The notes under the pieces are model-generated. The model was not told where the DNA came from, did no database searches, and worked only from the letters and a program-made list of their open reading frames with translations. Below are positions 52,453-60,993 of a stretch of DNA of 64,000 bases, in pieces. The stretch is from JAHEEL01 sp964581295 (GTDB taxonomy: Bacteria > Actinomycetota > Acidimicrobiia > Spongiisociales > UBA5794), in contig CAZONX010000001.1 in assembly GCA_964581295.1 (NCBI GenBank), forward strand, positions 7,723 to 71,722, in the 5' to 3' direction. The position numbers and the translations under genes were made by a program. Every line of letters begins with the position of its first letter. Within the stretch, counting starts at the first letter, position 1.

Positions 52453-53304
52453 ATGGACGAAGACCGTCAGGGGAGCAAGGGGGTCGGCGGCGAGGTCCGC
52501 GCCATTGAGGCTGCCGATCGTCCGGCGACGACCCGGAGCCTGGTCGAGGACCTTCGGTCGCTCGGTGTCACCGATGGCATGACACTGCTCGTGCACTCGT
52601 CGCTTTCCGCCCTCGGCTTCGTCGTAGGTGGGGCTCAGGCTGTCGTGGATGCCCTACTCACCGTGGTCGGGCCTGAGGGCACGCTCGTGGTCCCGACCCA
52701 TTCGAGCGGACTCTCCGACCCGTCGCTGTGGCAAAACCCGCCGGTCCCCGAATCTTGGTGGCAGGTGATTCGCGATGAGACGCCTGCGTTCGACCCGCTC
52801 ATCACCCCGACCCGGAGCATGGGCGCGATCGTCGAGGTCTTTCGCCAGTATCCGGGCGTGCGGCGCAGCAACCATCCGCAAGAGTCATTCGCGGCGGTCG
52901 GCCCGAACCGTGATGCGGTCGTCGGGGATCACCCGCTTGAGCAATCCCTCGGCGAAGCGTCACCGTTGGCGCGCCTCTATGACCTCGATGGCTCCGTCCT
53001 CTTGCTGGGCGTCGGCCATCAGAACAACACCAGCCTGCACCTGGCGGAATACCGCGCTGAATACCCGGGCAAGGCCTGGGTCACGCAGGGTGCGCCGGTA
53101 GCCGTCGATGGCGAGCGTCGGTGGCTTGCCTTTGAAGAACTGGATGACGACGACGATGACTTCCCCACCCTCGGGGCAGCGTTCGCCGCGACCGGCGCCG
53201 AGCAATCAGGCCCGGCGGGAGCCGGCGAGGCGCGACTGATGAAGTCGAGAGCACTCGTCGACTTCGCCGTCGATTGGATGACCGCACACCGAACAGGCCA
53301 GTAG
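52453..53304 (+). CDS. AAC(3)/YokD-family N-acetyltransferase
   Basis: 283 aa. LLVHSSLSALGFVVGGAQAVVDALL, TLVVPTHSSGLSDP, GAIVEVFRQYPGVRRSNHPQESFAAVG and LGVGHQNNTSLHLAEYRAEYPGK are the aminoglycoside 3-N-acetyltransferase blocks. Chromosomal members often have non-antibiotic substrates. It sits in the GCS2-nadE unit, which suggests metabolism rather than acquired resistance. No mobile element is near. Confidence 0.85.
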   Translation: MDEDRQGSKGVGGEVRAIEAADRPATTRSLVEDLRSLGVTDGMTLLVHSSLSALGFVVGGAQAVVDALLTVVGPEGTLVVPTHSSGLSDPSLWQNPPVPESWWQVIRDETPAFDPLITPTRSMGAIVEVFRQYPGVRRSNHPQESFAAVGPNRDAVVGDHPLEQSLGEASPLARLYDLDGSVLLLGVGHQNNTSLHLAEYRAEYPGKAWVTQGAPVAVDGERRWLAFEELDDDDDDFPTLGAAFAATGAEQSGPAGAGEARLMKSRALVDFAVDWMTAHRTGQ

Positions 53305-53583
53305 GCAACGCAGCGGGACAGACCTCAATTGCGTATTGGATCTCCCAGGCCGCCCCATCTGCATCCGAGCATCAGCTCGTCCGCGTCTCCCCCACTTGGT
53401 GGTGGAGGCGAGAGCTCGCGGATAGTGCGGCCTTGGGATTGGTGTGTGTGTCTTCGCCTCCCTCGCACGGAGTGTGGGGGAGGCGCGAGCACCGGCCGAA
53501 GGCCGGAGCGGAGCGGAGGGGGCGGACTGGGAGCCTGAACCGCGCAGATGAAATCGAGCGCGGTGCCCTCACTGTGTGGGGCT
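53305..53583. other. Non-coding convergent spacer with several hairpins
   Basis: 279 nt with no supportable gene. Stems: CTCCCCCAC/GTGGTGGAG about 53386-53406 (one mismatch), GCCTCCC/GGGAGGC at 53456-53462 and 53478-53484, and perfect CCGGCC-GAA-GGCCGG at 53492-53506, followed by a purine-rich tract. The first two hairpins resemble each other. Could be terminators or a small structured RNA. Confidence 0.5.
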
Positions 53584-54084
53584 TCAGGTCCGGGCTGACC
53601 GGGTCATGGTTCCGAGGCGGACTGGGATCGCTCTTCCGAAAGTCAGATCACGAACGTGATCCAAGTTCCCCCACAATGCGGCGTGGCCGTTGAGTCGGCG
53701 GACCATCCGTACCCGGCGGAGCCAGCGCGCTTGCTCTTCGGCGGTGGCCGGTCGGCGAGGTCCGGCGGTGCCGCTGAGACGGAGCGCCGGCGGTGCCGCG
53801 AAACGCCCTCGCGCGAGCGACTTCAGCCAGAATCGCTTGCCGGTGTCGACTGCCATCACACAGACCCGCGGGTCGCGGTCGAGGTTGCGCGAGAGTCTTG
53901 ACGTGAGGATGTCGAAGAACAGTCCGCGACCGGGCTCGGTGAGCATGACCGAGCCGATCGGTGTCACGTGCGGATCGCCGCTTTCGCTCACGGTTGCAAT
54001 CGAGTAGTGATACGAGGAACGGAATGCCCGGCGGAATACCGACTGCGCGATCGGCCAATCGATGCTGCGAGTGGGTTCAGGCAT
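53584..54084 (-). CDS. Pyridoxamine 5'-phosphate oxidase-like (split-barrel) protein
   Basis: 166 aa. YHYSIATVSESGDPHVTPIGSVML and a second strand set (LFFDILTSRLSRNLDRDPRVCVMAVD) form the FMN/F420-binding split barrel. AAAGG lies 8 nt upstream of the ATG at 54084. Lies 11 nt after the TetR stop, so it is probably in the TetR operon. Cofactor (FMN, F420 or heme) cannot be told by eye. Confidence 0.8.
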   Translation of the reverse strand: MPEPTRSIDWPIAQSVFRRAFRSSYHYSIATVSESGDPHVTPIGSVMLTEPGRGLFFDILTSRLSRNLDRDPRVCVMAVDTGKRFWLKSLARGRFAAPPALRLSGTAGPRRPATAEEQARWLRRVRMVRRLNGHAALWGNLDHVRDLTFGRAIPVRLGTMTRSART

Positions 54085-54095
54085 ACATCGGCCTT

Positions 54096-54695
54096 TCAGT
54101 TGTCCCTGACGAAGGGTTGGAGTGTGCGGGTCACCGTCTCCACGATCAGATCCTCGGCAATTGCCGGCGGCGGCTCGCCCGTCATCAGCGCTGGTCGCAC
54201 AGCGGCATAGGGAATATCGACGACGGCGAAGCGAACACGGTGCATGTCGTCCCGCGTGGCCGCACCGAGCGCAGCTCCGAGACTGCCGATGCCTCGTTCG
54301 AGGCGATCCCGCAGTTCGATGTTCTCTTCTCGGAGTGCATCGGGCCAGCCTTGTCGGAGGAGATCCCGGCTCCGGAATAGCAGCAGCACGCAGGCATCGT
54401 CGAGGTTCTCGCGACTCCAGCGGGCGACATGGCCAGCTGCCCCGAGGGCAGCGGCGAGAGGATCGTCCCGGCCGAGTTCTGACAGGTAGCCACTCTGGAA
54501 TCGGCGGAGTGCTCGAATCCACATCGTGGCGGCAAGGATGTCGCGCCCGGCGAACCGGTGGTAGATGGAGCCGCTCGGTGCAGCGAGGGCTTCGGCGACG
54601 GCCGTCATCGTCAAGGATCCCGGACCCTGATTGATCACGAGATCCCTCGCTTGATCCAGGATGTCTTCAGCGTCGTACCGTGCCGGTCGTGGCAT
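54096..54695 (-). CDS. TetR-family regulator
   Basis: 199 aa. N-terminal HTH RYDAEDILDQARDLVINQGPGSLTMTAVAEALAAPSGSIYHRFAGRD is typical TetR. ATG at 54695 lies 7 nt after TACTCT (leaderless). Probably controls the PPOX-like gene 11 nt downstream and itself. Divergent from the class-IV aminotransferase gene, 91 nt away. Confidence 0.9.
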   Translation of the reverse strand: MPRPARYDAEDILDQARDLVINQGPGSLTMTAVAEALAAPSGSIYHRFAGRDILAATMWIRALRRFQSGYLSELGRDDPLAAALGAAGHVARWSRENLDDACVLLLFRSRDLLRQGWPDALREENIELRDRLERGIGSLGAALGAATRDDMHRVRFAVVDIPYAAVRPALMTGEPPPAIAEDLIVETVTRTLQPFVRDN

Positions 54696-54786
54696 GAAAG
54701 CGAGAGTAGTCTCTAAAACGTTCCGTCGCACCCGATCGCATTCCCGACCGGTTCCCGGCCACCGGCATCCGATCTACCCTGTGGGC

Positions 54787-55623
54787 ATGGCTGTTCTTGG
54801 GTCTGTGTTGATCGATGGTCGTTCGGTTTCGGCAGAGGATGCTGCGATCTCTGTGTTCGACATCGGGTTCCAGCGTGGATACGGGTGCTTCGAGGCGATG
54901 CGTGCCTATGAGGGAGCGATCTTTCGGCTCGAAGCCCACCTGGCCCGCCTTGAGATGAGCGCTACGAAGCTGCGCCTGCCGGTACCCGATCGCGGCGCCA
55001 TCGCAGACTGGTGCCGCAGCGTGGCTCGAACCGCAGGCGACTCGGTCGTTCGCGTCTTCATCTCCGGTGGCACCGATCCGAAGAACCCCGGAACGAACTC
55101 CCACATCGTGGTGTTTGCCGAGTCCGTTCACCCGGCTCCGACGGCCATGGAACTCCAGGCCAGAGTCGCTCCGTGGCACAGTGACGGAGATTGGTTTGAA
55201 CTCACCGGGGCCAAGGCGCTCTCGTACGGGTTCAATCTCGCGGTGTCGGTCGCCGCGCAACACGATGGGTTCGACGATGCCCTGCTCCTCGGTCGAGGCG
55301 GTCATGTGCTCGAGGGCCCCACATTCTCGATCGCATGGATAACTGAGGGCACGTTGCACACCCCCGGGCTCGACCTCGGGATTCTCGAGTCGATCACGCG
55401 TACGACCGTGATCGAGGTCGCCGAACGCATCGGCATGACGGTGGTCCAGGGCGTCTACGGGATCGACTCCGTGATGGCTGCCGATGAGGTGGTCGCCATG
55501 TCGACGGTCCGCCAGGTCCTTGCGGTCATTCGCATCGACGAGCAGACGTTCCTCCCGGGCGACGGAACCGTCGCACTCCAGGTGGGCTTCGCAGCGCTCG
55601 TCGAAGGGGAGTTGGGCGCATGA
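54787..55623 (+). CDS. Class-IV aminotransferase (IlvE/PabC/DAAT fold)
   Basis: 278 aa. DIGFQRGYGCFEAMRAYEGAIFRLEAHLARL opening, PLP lysine about Lys143 in TGAKALSYGFN, and ADEVVAMSTVRQVLAV late motif. Could be a branched-chain or D-amino-acid aminotransferase or aminodeoxychorismate lyase; the residues visible do not settle it. TACCCT ends 6 nt before the ATG (leaderless). ATGA overlap with the next gene. Confidence 0.86.
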   Translation: MAVLGSVLIDGRSVSAEDAAISVFDIGFQRGYGCFEAMRAYEGAIFRLEAHLARLEMSATKLRLPVPDRGAIADWCRSVARTAGDSVVRVFISGGTDPKNPGTNSHIVVFAESVHPAPTAMELQARVAPWHSDGDWFELTGAKALSYGFNLAVSVAAQHDGFDDALLLGRGGHVLEGPTFSIAWITEGTLHTPGLDLGILESITRTTVIEVAERIGMTVVQGVYGIDSVMAADEVVAMSTVRQVLAVIRIDEQTFLPGDGTVALQVGFAALVEGELGA

Positions 55624-55988
55624 GCCTGTCCTTCGCATTTGCCATTGACGATCTCTACGAGGATGTGGTGATGAACCCCGAACGGTGGGGCGACGACGCC
55701 TACGCCGAATGGCTCGAGGGCGTCGCCGTCGACGCCGCATCGTTCGATCGGGCAACCGCCCGGTCGCTCCGACGGGCCGTACGGATCGCCGGGAAGCTCC
55801 AACGATTCTGGTTATCGCCGGACGCAGACCGATATCGATCCGAGACCTCATGGGAAGCTCGCGTCGACCTCGCCGTTGGCATACCTGCCTGGCGGCCTGG
55901 TCTCGAGATCGCGGAAGCGGGCTTCGCTGAATCGCCTTCACAGGAAGGGTTCGACGAGCTTCGGCGCCGATTCCGGATCGTCAACGGC
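55620..55988 (+). CDS. Hypothetical protein, 3' end lost in gap
   Basis: 123 codons before the N run. Opens MSLSFAFAIDDLYEDVVMNPERWGDDAYAEW, mostly helical and charged, no signal peptide. I recognise no family. Coupled (ATGA) to the aminotransferase, so they are probably functionally linked. The remaining length is unknown. Confidence 0.6.
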
Positions 55989-56088
55989 NNNNNNNNNNNN
56001 NNNNNNNNNNNNNNNNNNNNNNNNNNNNNNNNNNNNNNNNNNNNNNNNNNNNNNNNNNNNNNNNNNNNNNNNNNNNNNNNNNNNNNNN
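55989..56088. other. 100-N scaffold gap with non-overlapping flanks
   Basis: The flanks share no repeat. One gene is truncated on the left; mgtE ends exactly at 56089 on the right. Real missing sequence of unknown length. Confidence 0.85.
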
Positions 56089-57495
56089 CTACAGCAAGAG
56101 CGATGCGGTGATCAGGAAGCCGCCGAAGCTGACCAGGTCCGTGGTCATCGTCAAGAAGATGTTGGAGGCAAGTGCGGGATCCTGCCCCATGCGTCTCAGC
56201 ACGATCGGGATTCCCGATCCGACGAGCCCCCCTACGGTGATCGAGACGATCACCGACACGAACAGGATGACCGCGATCTCCCACGGATCAATGGCCGACT
56301 GATCGCCGAATAGCCCTACGGTGAGCGCCCCCATCGCGGCCGCCAACACCGCAATAGCAAGGCCATCGACGAGCGTCACCGCCATCTCCCTGCGGACCGC
56401 ACGCCGGGCCCGGCCACGCGGGAGATCGCCCATGGCGATCGACCGAATGACCACGGCGAGGCTCTGGGCCCCCGAGTTGCCGCCCAGGAGGGCGACCAAG
56501 GGCATGTATGCAGCGAGGATCGCTGCACTGGCGAGCACCGATTCGAACTGAGCGATCACCCAGGCGATGACAAAACCGACAACGAGGTTGAACGCGATCC
56601 ACGGGAGGCGCCGACGAACCGACACGGCGACCGGTGTGAAGATCGATTCCTCCTCTCCGGCACCGACCATGACGGCGATGTCCTCACCGGCCTCGGCCTG
56701 GATCGCCTCGAGGGCCTCGGAGATCTTCACCATGCCGACGAGCAGCCCATCGTCGTCGACAACGGGTATTGCCAGGAGGTGGTACCGCTGGATCAGTTCA
56801 GCGACGACCTCCCGGTCGGTCGATGGCGTCACTGAGACCGGGTCGGCGAGCATGACCTCGTCGAGGGACCGTCCTGGTCGGGCGAAGACGAGTTCTCGGA
56901 ACGACACCACGCCGCGAAGGCGGTTGCGGGTGTCGGTGACGTAAACGTAGGAGAGGTTGGAACCGAGCTCGTCGTGCAGTCGCCGGAGAGCCTCGATGGC
57001 CTCGCCGGCGCCCACTCCGGTGGGGAGCGCAGCGAAATCGGTGGTCATCATGCCGCCGGCGGTATCTGCGGCGTAGACGAGGAGGTTGTTGATATCTGCC
57101 GCGGTCTTCGGATCGAGGGCAGCGAGCACGGCCGTGCGCTCGTCCGGTTCGAGCACGCCGATCACGTCTGCCGCCCGGTCGGCGTCCATCATTGCGATGA
57201 GCGCGGCAGCCCGTGCCGGACGAATTGCCTCGAGGACGTCGGCCGCCGCTTCCGGGCGCATCTCGTCGAGGACCTCGCCGGCGTCGTCCGGGTCGAGGTC
57301 CTTCAACAGGTCGGCGGCGCCTTCTTCCTCGAGTGCCTCGAGAATGTCTGCGGCGTTCTCCGGCGTGGACTCGGCGAGTTCTTCCCACTCTTCTTGGTGC
57401 GCGTCGAGATAGGCCTCGGCCTCCTCCGGTCGGCGGCGCGCGAGGTCTCGAAGCGTCTCGGTGACGTTGCGCGGGCTGGGAAATCTCAGACGCAT
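56089..57495 (-). CDS. mgtE: MgtE-family magnesium transporter
   Basis: 468 aa, complete; its TAG stop lies at the gap edge. N-terminal superhelical N domain (residues 1-130), two CBS domains (about 135-255; FRELVFARPGRSLDEVM), a plug helix, then five TM segments with AYMPLVALLGGNSGAQSLAVVIRSIA and GGLVGSGIPIVLRRMGQDPALASNIFLTMTTD, the MgtE pore. The CBS domains normally close the channel when Mg2+ is high. Lies downstream of selD with a 156-nt spacer. Confidence 0.95.
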   Translation of the reverse strand: MRLRFPSPRNVTETLRDLARRRPEEAEAYLDAHQEEWEELAESTPENAADILEALEEEGAADLLKDLDPDDAGEVLDEMRPEAAADVLEAIRPARAAALIAMMDADRAADVIGVLEPDERTAVLAALDPKTAADINNLLVYAADTAGGMMTTDFAALPTGVGAGEAIEALRRLHDELGSNLSYVYVTDTRNRLRGVVSFRELVFARPGRSLDEVMLADPVSVTPSTDREVVAELIQRYHLLAIPVVDDDGLLVGMVKISEALEAIQAEAGEDIAVMVGAGEEESIFTPVAVSVRRRLPWIAFNLVVGFVIAWVIAQFESVLASAAILAAYMPLVALLGGNSGAQSLAVVIRSIAMGDLPRGRARRAVRREMAVTLVDGLAIAVLAAAMGALTVGLFGDQSAIDPWEIAVILFVSVIVSITVGGLVGSGIPIVLRRMGQDPALASNIFLTMTTDLVSFGGFLITASLLL

Positions 57496-57651
57496 GACGA
57501 CGAAAGCCTATCGCCTAGGGGCACGGCGCGGGTCACACCCTGCAATTGGGCATGCCTCCACGGGGGGAGCGGGGGCATGCACGGTCGACCCAGTGGGTCG
57601 GCGAAGCTTCGACGGTAGCAAACGACCTTCGCCGACAGCCTGTCGGGTCGC
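57496..57651 (-). other. selD-mgtE spacer with two hairpins
   Basis: Read on the minus strand: CGACCC-ACT-GGGTCG (57586-57600), then a long-loop GCATGCC/GGCATGC stem (57550-57580). No U-tract. Could be a selD terminator and/or mgtE leader; no known Mg2+ riboswitch pattern is recognisable. Confidence 0.45.
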
Positions 57652-58698
57652 TCAGCGAACGGAGATCAGGTATCGCGGCGCGGTTGGCTCGATGCGGCCA
57701 ATGACTGCTGCGAGGTCGCCACCGTCGATCAGCATGTCAATCAGGTTGGGGGCATTGGTTTGCGGGACGGCGAGGAGCAGGCCTCCACTCGTCTGCGCGT
57801 CGGCCAGCAAGGTGCGCATTGCGGGCGGGGCGGTGCCGTAGTCGGTGTCCGATGCGACGGCGGCGGCATTTCTCTTCGTGCCCCCCGGCACGTGCCCTGC
57901 CTCGGCGGCGGCCTGTGCCCCGTCGATGAGCGGTATGGATGACGCGTCGAGCGTTGCGGAGACCCCGCTCGCTCTGAGCATCTCGGAGAGGTGGCCAAGC
58001 AGACCGAATCCGGTCACATCGGTTCCGGCGCGCACGCTTTCCGCCACTGCAGCGCGCGATGCCGCAGCGTTGAGTCGCCGCATTGACGCAACTGCGGCTG
58101 CGGCCGACGATGACGAGGATTCGCCCTTCTTGAGCGCCGTGGCAATCAACCCTGTGCCGAGTGCCTTCGTCAGGATCAGCAGATCGCCTGGGCGTGCTGC
58201 GTCATTCGAGATGAAGCGGTCCGGATGGACCGTTCCCGTTATCGCGAATCCAAACTTCGGCGTCTGATCGTCGATCGAATGGCCGCCGACGAGTGTGCAC
58301 TTGGCCTCCGTGAGCACCTCGACGGCTCCGTCGATGACATCGGCGGCAACGCTCCAGGGCAGTTCGTCACGGGGCCACGACAGCAACTGGAGCGCCGTCA
58401 GCGGCGTACCGCCCATGGCGTAGACGTCGGAGAGGGCATTCGACGCGGCGATCCGGCCCCAATCACCGGGATCGTCGACGATCGGCGTGAAGAAGTCGAC
58501 GGTTTGGACCATCGCGACGTCGTCGGAAATCCGGTAGACGGCGGCGTCATCCGACCCGGCGATCCCTACAAGGAGATCCGGGTGTTGGGTGATTTCCGTA
58601 CCGGGCAAACGGCGCAGAACCTGCGCCAACTCGTCAGATCCGAGCTTGCACGCTCAGCCGGAACCGTGGCTGTACGCCGTGAGGCGAATGGAGTCCAT
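57652..58698 (-). CDS. selD: Selenophosphate synthetase, selenocysteine-containing (TGA read as Sec)
   Basis: 348 aa if the TGA at 58656-58654 is read as selenocysteine (residue 15). The N-terminus reads MDSIRLTAYSHGSG-U-ACKLGSDELAQVL, matching the SelD opening IRLTQYSHGAGCGCK; the TGA is at the catalytic Cys17 position of E. coli SelD and Lys18 follows at the essential lysine position. Downstream the protein has DDAAVYRI, TVDFFTPIVDDP, ASNALSDVYAMGG and GGHSIDDQTPKFG as expected. ATG at 58698 follows TACGAT by 7 nt (leaderless). Reading only from the TTG at 58629 would delete the catalytic residues. It makes selenophosphate for Sec-tRNA and other selenium uses. Confidence 0.93.
58611..58627 (-). 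promoter_or_regulatory. Candidate bacterial SECIS hairpin in selD
   Basis: Starting 27 nt after the TGA the RNA reads GGCGCAG-GUU-CUGCGCC, a perfect 7-bp stem with a 3-nt loop beginning with G. The apical stretch GCAGGUUCUGC closely resembles GCAGGUCUGC of the E. coli fdhF SECIS recognised by SelB. The distance to the loop fits the published bacterial range. Confidence 0.72.
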
Positions 58699-58757
58699 TG
58701 CGAGCATCGTAGCCCCGCCAGCTTGCCACGAGCGCGCAGCGGAAGCAGACTCTCGAC

Positions 58758-59189
58758 ATGACCGATCTCAACCAAGAACGACTCGACGCGATTGCTGGAT
58801 CGCTCGGCATCGGATCGCTCGAGCGACATATCTTCCTCTGCGCCGAGCAATCGACCCCGCGGTGTTGCACAGCCGACGAGGGTCGGACCGTGTGGACCTA
58901 TCTGAAGCGTCGCCTCAAGCAGCTCGACCTTGCCTCGGCGCCGGCTCCCTGGCGCGGATCCAATCTCGGCGCGCCACCGCCGGATGGCGACTGCATTGGC
59001 GGGACCGTGCTGCGGTCGAAAGTCGACTGCTTCCGAGTGTGCGAGCAGGGCCCGATCGCCGTCGTGTACCCCGACGGCGTCTGGTACCAGTCGGTGACTG
59101 TCGAAGTGATGGAACGAATCATCACCGAGCATCTCATTGGCGGCGAACCAGTAGCGGACCACGTGTTCGCCGTGGACGGGCTGAAGTAG
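58758..59189 (+). CDS. Thioredoxin-like [2Fe-2S] ferredoxin-domain protein
   Basis: 143 aa. RHIFLCAEQSTPRCC and KVDCFRVCEQGPIAVVYPDGVWY give the four-Cys thioredoxin-fold [2Fe-2S] pattern also seen in the HydB/NuoE-type small ferredoxins. ATG at 58758. Divergent from selD with a 59-nt shared promoter region, raising a possible redox link with selenium metabolism (inference). Its TAG stop is part of a TAGCAAG repeat. Confidence 0.86.
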   Translation: MTDLNQERLDAIAGSLGIGSLERHIFLCAEQSTPRCCTADEGRTVWTYLKRRLKQLDLASAPAPWRGSNLGAPPPDGDCIGGTVLRSKVDCFRVCEQGPIAVVYPDGVWYQSVTVEVMERIITEHLIGGEPVADHVFAVDGLK

Positions 59190-59277
59190 CAAGAGCAAAG
59201 ACACGAGATGGCCGTCGCAGTCTCGGGTCCTGCTGGTAGCTGGTGGCTTGCCTGCCGCCTGCCGCCTGCCGCCTGTC
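59185..59277. repeat. TAGCAAG-like element E with GCCTGCC heptamers
   Basis: Left part 59185-59215 (AAGTAGCAAGAGCAAAGACAC) starts on the stop codon of the ferredoxin gene. Right part 59250-59277 is GCCTGCC three times plus GCCTGTC, an unrelated heptamer with the same 7-nt period. Confidence 0.8.
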
Positions 59278-59287
59278 GACTAACGAC

Positions 59288-60022
59288 TCAATCCTCCAGC
59301 ATGGCCAGGGCGCGCTCCACCACCACGTCCGGTGCATCGCGATGGACACTGTGCCCCGTCTTCGGGACTTGCTCGAAGGTCATCGCCGGGTTGCCTGCTC
59401 GGTGTCGCGCGAAATGGTCGGGCGTGTACAGCGGATCGTCCGCGGCGCCGAGGATGTGGACGGGGGCGGCGATCGCGGATAGGTCTCGGCCGAGTTGCCA
59501 CGTGCGGTTGTCACTGAAACTCCGCTCCATGGCTTCGACCGTGGTTGCCACGAGGGCCTCGCGTTTCAATTCGGCATCCGTGCGGTCCCAATGCGGACGC
59601 TCGGCCAACAATTTGTCGACACTCGGAGGGTCGGCAACTTCAGCCACGATCGATGCACGGACGGTCTCCGCGACGGCGGGATCGAAGTCGATCGCCGGAT
59701 CTACCAGCAGGTATGCAGCGGAGAATGCCTGGTCGACGGTCGCCGCGTGCACGGCGACGGCGCCGCCGAGTGAGTGACCGATCACCAGTTGCCACGGGCC
59801 CGGGCACGACGTGAGCACATCCCGCGCGTAGCCGTCGAGATCGAACTCATCTGGGTGGGGGCTGGTTCCGTGGCCTCGAAGGTCCGGTGCGATCGAGCTG
59901 TATCCGGCCGATGCCAGGGCGGATCCGATCTGCCGCCACACTCCTCCAGCAGAACTGAGGCCGTGCAGCAGCAGGATGCTGGGTGCGCCTGGGCCGTATT
60001 GATGCATGTTGAGGTCCACCAC
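59288..60022 (-). CDS. Alpha/beta hydrolase
   Basis: 244 aa from GTG. LLLHGLSSAGGVW oxyanion region, nucleophile GHSLGG near 95, late acid and His (GAADDPLYTPDHF, TGHSVHRDAP). GTG at 60022 follows TACCAT by 6 nt (leaderless). Divergent from another hydrolase. Substrate unknown. Confidence 0.86.
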   Translation of the reverse strand: MVDLNMHQYGPGAPSILLLHGLSSAGGVWRQIGSALASAGYSSIAPDLRGHGTSPHPDEFDLDGYARDVLTSCPGPWQLVIGHSLGGAVAVHAATVDQAFSAAYLLVDPAIDFDPAVAETVRASIVAEVADPPSVDKLLAERPHWDRTDAELKREALVATTVEAMERSFSDNRTWQLGRDLSAIAAPVHILGAADDPLYTPDHFARHRAGNPAMTFEQVPKTGHSVHRDAPDVVVERALAMLED

Positions 60023-60070
60023 GGAGCCATGGTAATTCCGGTCGGAGCCATGCCCCTCTACGCTGGAACG

Positions 60071-60991
60071 ATGCGAACAATGCGACGAGTGCTCGGCTGG
60101 CTGGGATTCGGGTGGGTGCTCTGGCGGCTGTTCGGCCCCGAGCGGCAGCCGAAACACGACGGAGCCCAGGAACGACCGCTCCACGTTCCCGGACGCACGG
60201 TGCTGGTCGGTGAACAGGAGTTCTTTGTGCGCGAAGCCGGCTCCGATTCGGCTCCGCCTCTGGTCCTCATTCACGGATGGGGTTTCGACGGCGAGATGAA
60301 CTACTACAAGGTCATCCCCGGCCTGGCGGAGCAGTTCCGCGTGATCGTTCCCGACCACCGCAATCACGGCAAGTCGGACCGGATCCGGGGACCGGTCAAC
60401 GTCGAGGACCTCGCAGATGAGATTGTCGGAATGCTCGACGAACTCGGCTACGCGAAGGTCGACGTATTCGGCTACTCGCTCGGGGGCATGGCCGCTCAGG
60501 TGATCGCGCACCGGTATCCCAATCGGGTGCGGCGTCTGATCCTCGCCGGGACGGCTGCTTTCCCGGTTGATCGTTTCCGGCTCCCGGCGATGGTCGGCTT
60601 CTGGCTGGCGCGAGCGGTTGCCCGCCTGTCGAAGACCGAGGTTGTGGTCCTCACCTATCGATTCCTCCTTCGTTCAGGGATCGTCGATCGGCGTCATGCC
60701 CGCTGGCTCTGGGCGGCGATGCTCAACCGAGACCCGACCCTCTTCTACGAATCGGGGAAGGCCGCCTGGCGGTTCGATGCGCGGCCCTGGGTTGGCGAGA
60801 TCGAGGCGCCGGTCATGGTGATCATCCCAACCAACGACCAGGTCGTTCCCACGCGCACGCAACGCGAGCTCGCCGTGCTGATCGGCGCCGATCGAGTTAT
60901 TGAAGTGGGCGGTGCCGGGCATGAGTCCGTGCTGTCACGGCCGGACGACTACGTCGAGGCGATTACATCGTTCCTCACCGACGACGGCTGA
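60071..60991 (+). CDS. Alpha/beta hydrolase with N-terminal TM anchor
   Basis: 306 aa. A short N-terminal hydrophobic helix (VLGWLGFGWVLWRLFG), then LVLIHGWGFDGEMNYY, GYSLGGMAAQ nucleophile, PTNDQVVP acid and GAGHESV His. Probably membrane-anchored. TACGCT ends 6 nt before the ATG, so both members of this divergent hydrolase pair are leaderless. Ends 2 nt before the converging MenH-like gene. Confidence 0.87.
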   Translation: MRTMRRVLGWLGFGWVLWRLFGPERQPKHDGAQERPLHVPGRTVLVGEQEFFVREAGSDSAPPLVLIHGWGFDGEMNYYKVIPGLAEQFRVIVPDHRNHGKSDRIRGPVNVEDLADEIVGMLDELGYAKVDVFGYSLGGMAAQVIAHRYPNRVRRLILAGTAAFPVDRFRLPAMVGFWLARAVARLSKTEVVVLTYRFLLRSGIVDRRHARWLWAAMLNRDPTLFYESGKAAWRFDARPWVGEIEAPVMVIIPTNDQVVPTRTQRELAVLIGADRVIEVGGAGHESVLSRPDDYVEAITSFLTDDG

Positions 60992-60993
60992 CA

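Noticed and set aside
57496..57651. Magnesium riboswitch upstream of mgtE
   Set aside because: Only two simple hairpins; no recognisable M-box or mgtA-type features, and the region also follows selD.
58627..58648. Closer hairpin (about 13 nt after the UGA) as the SECIS
   Set aside because: Its stem has a bulge and the loop begins closer to UGA than the reported range; the hairpin at 58611-58627 is perfect and resembles fdhF.
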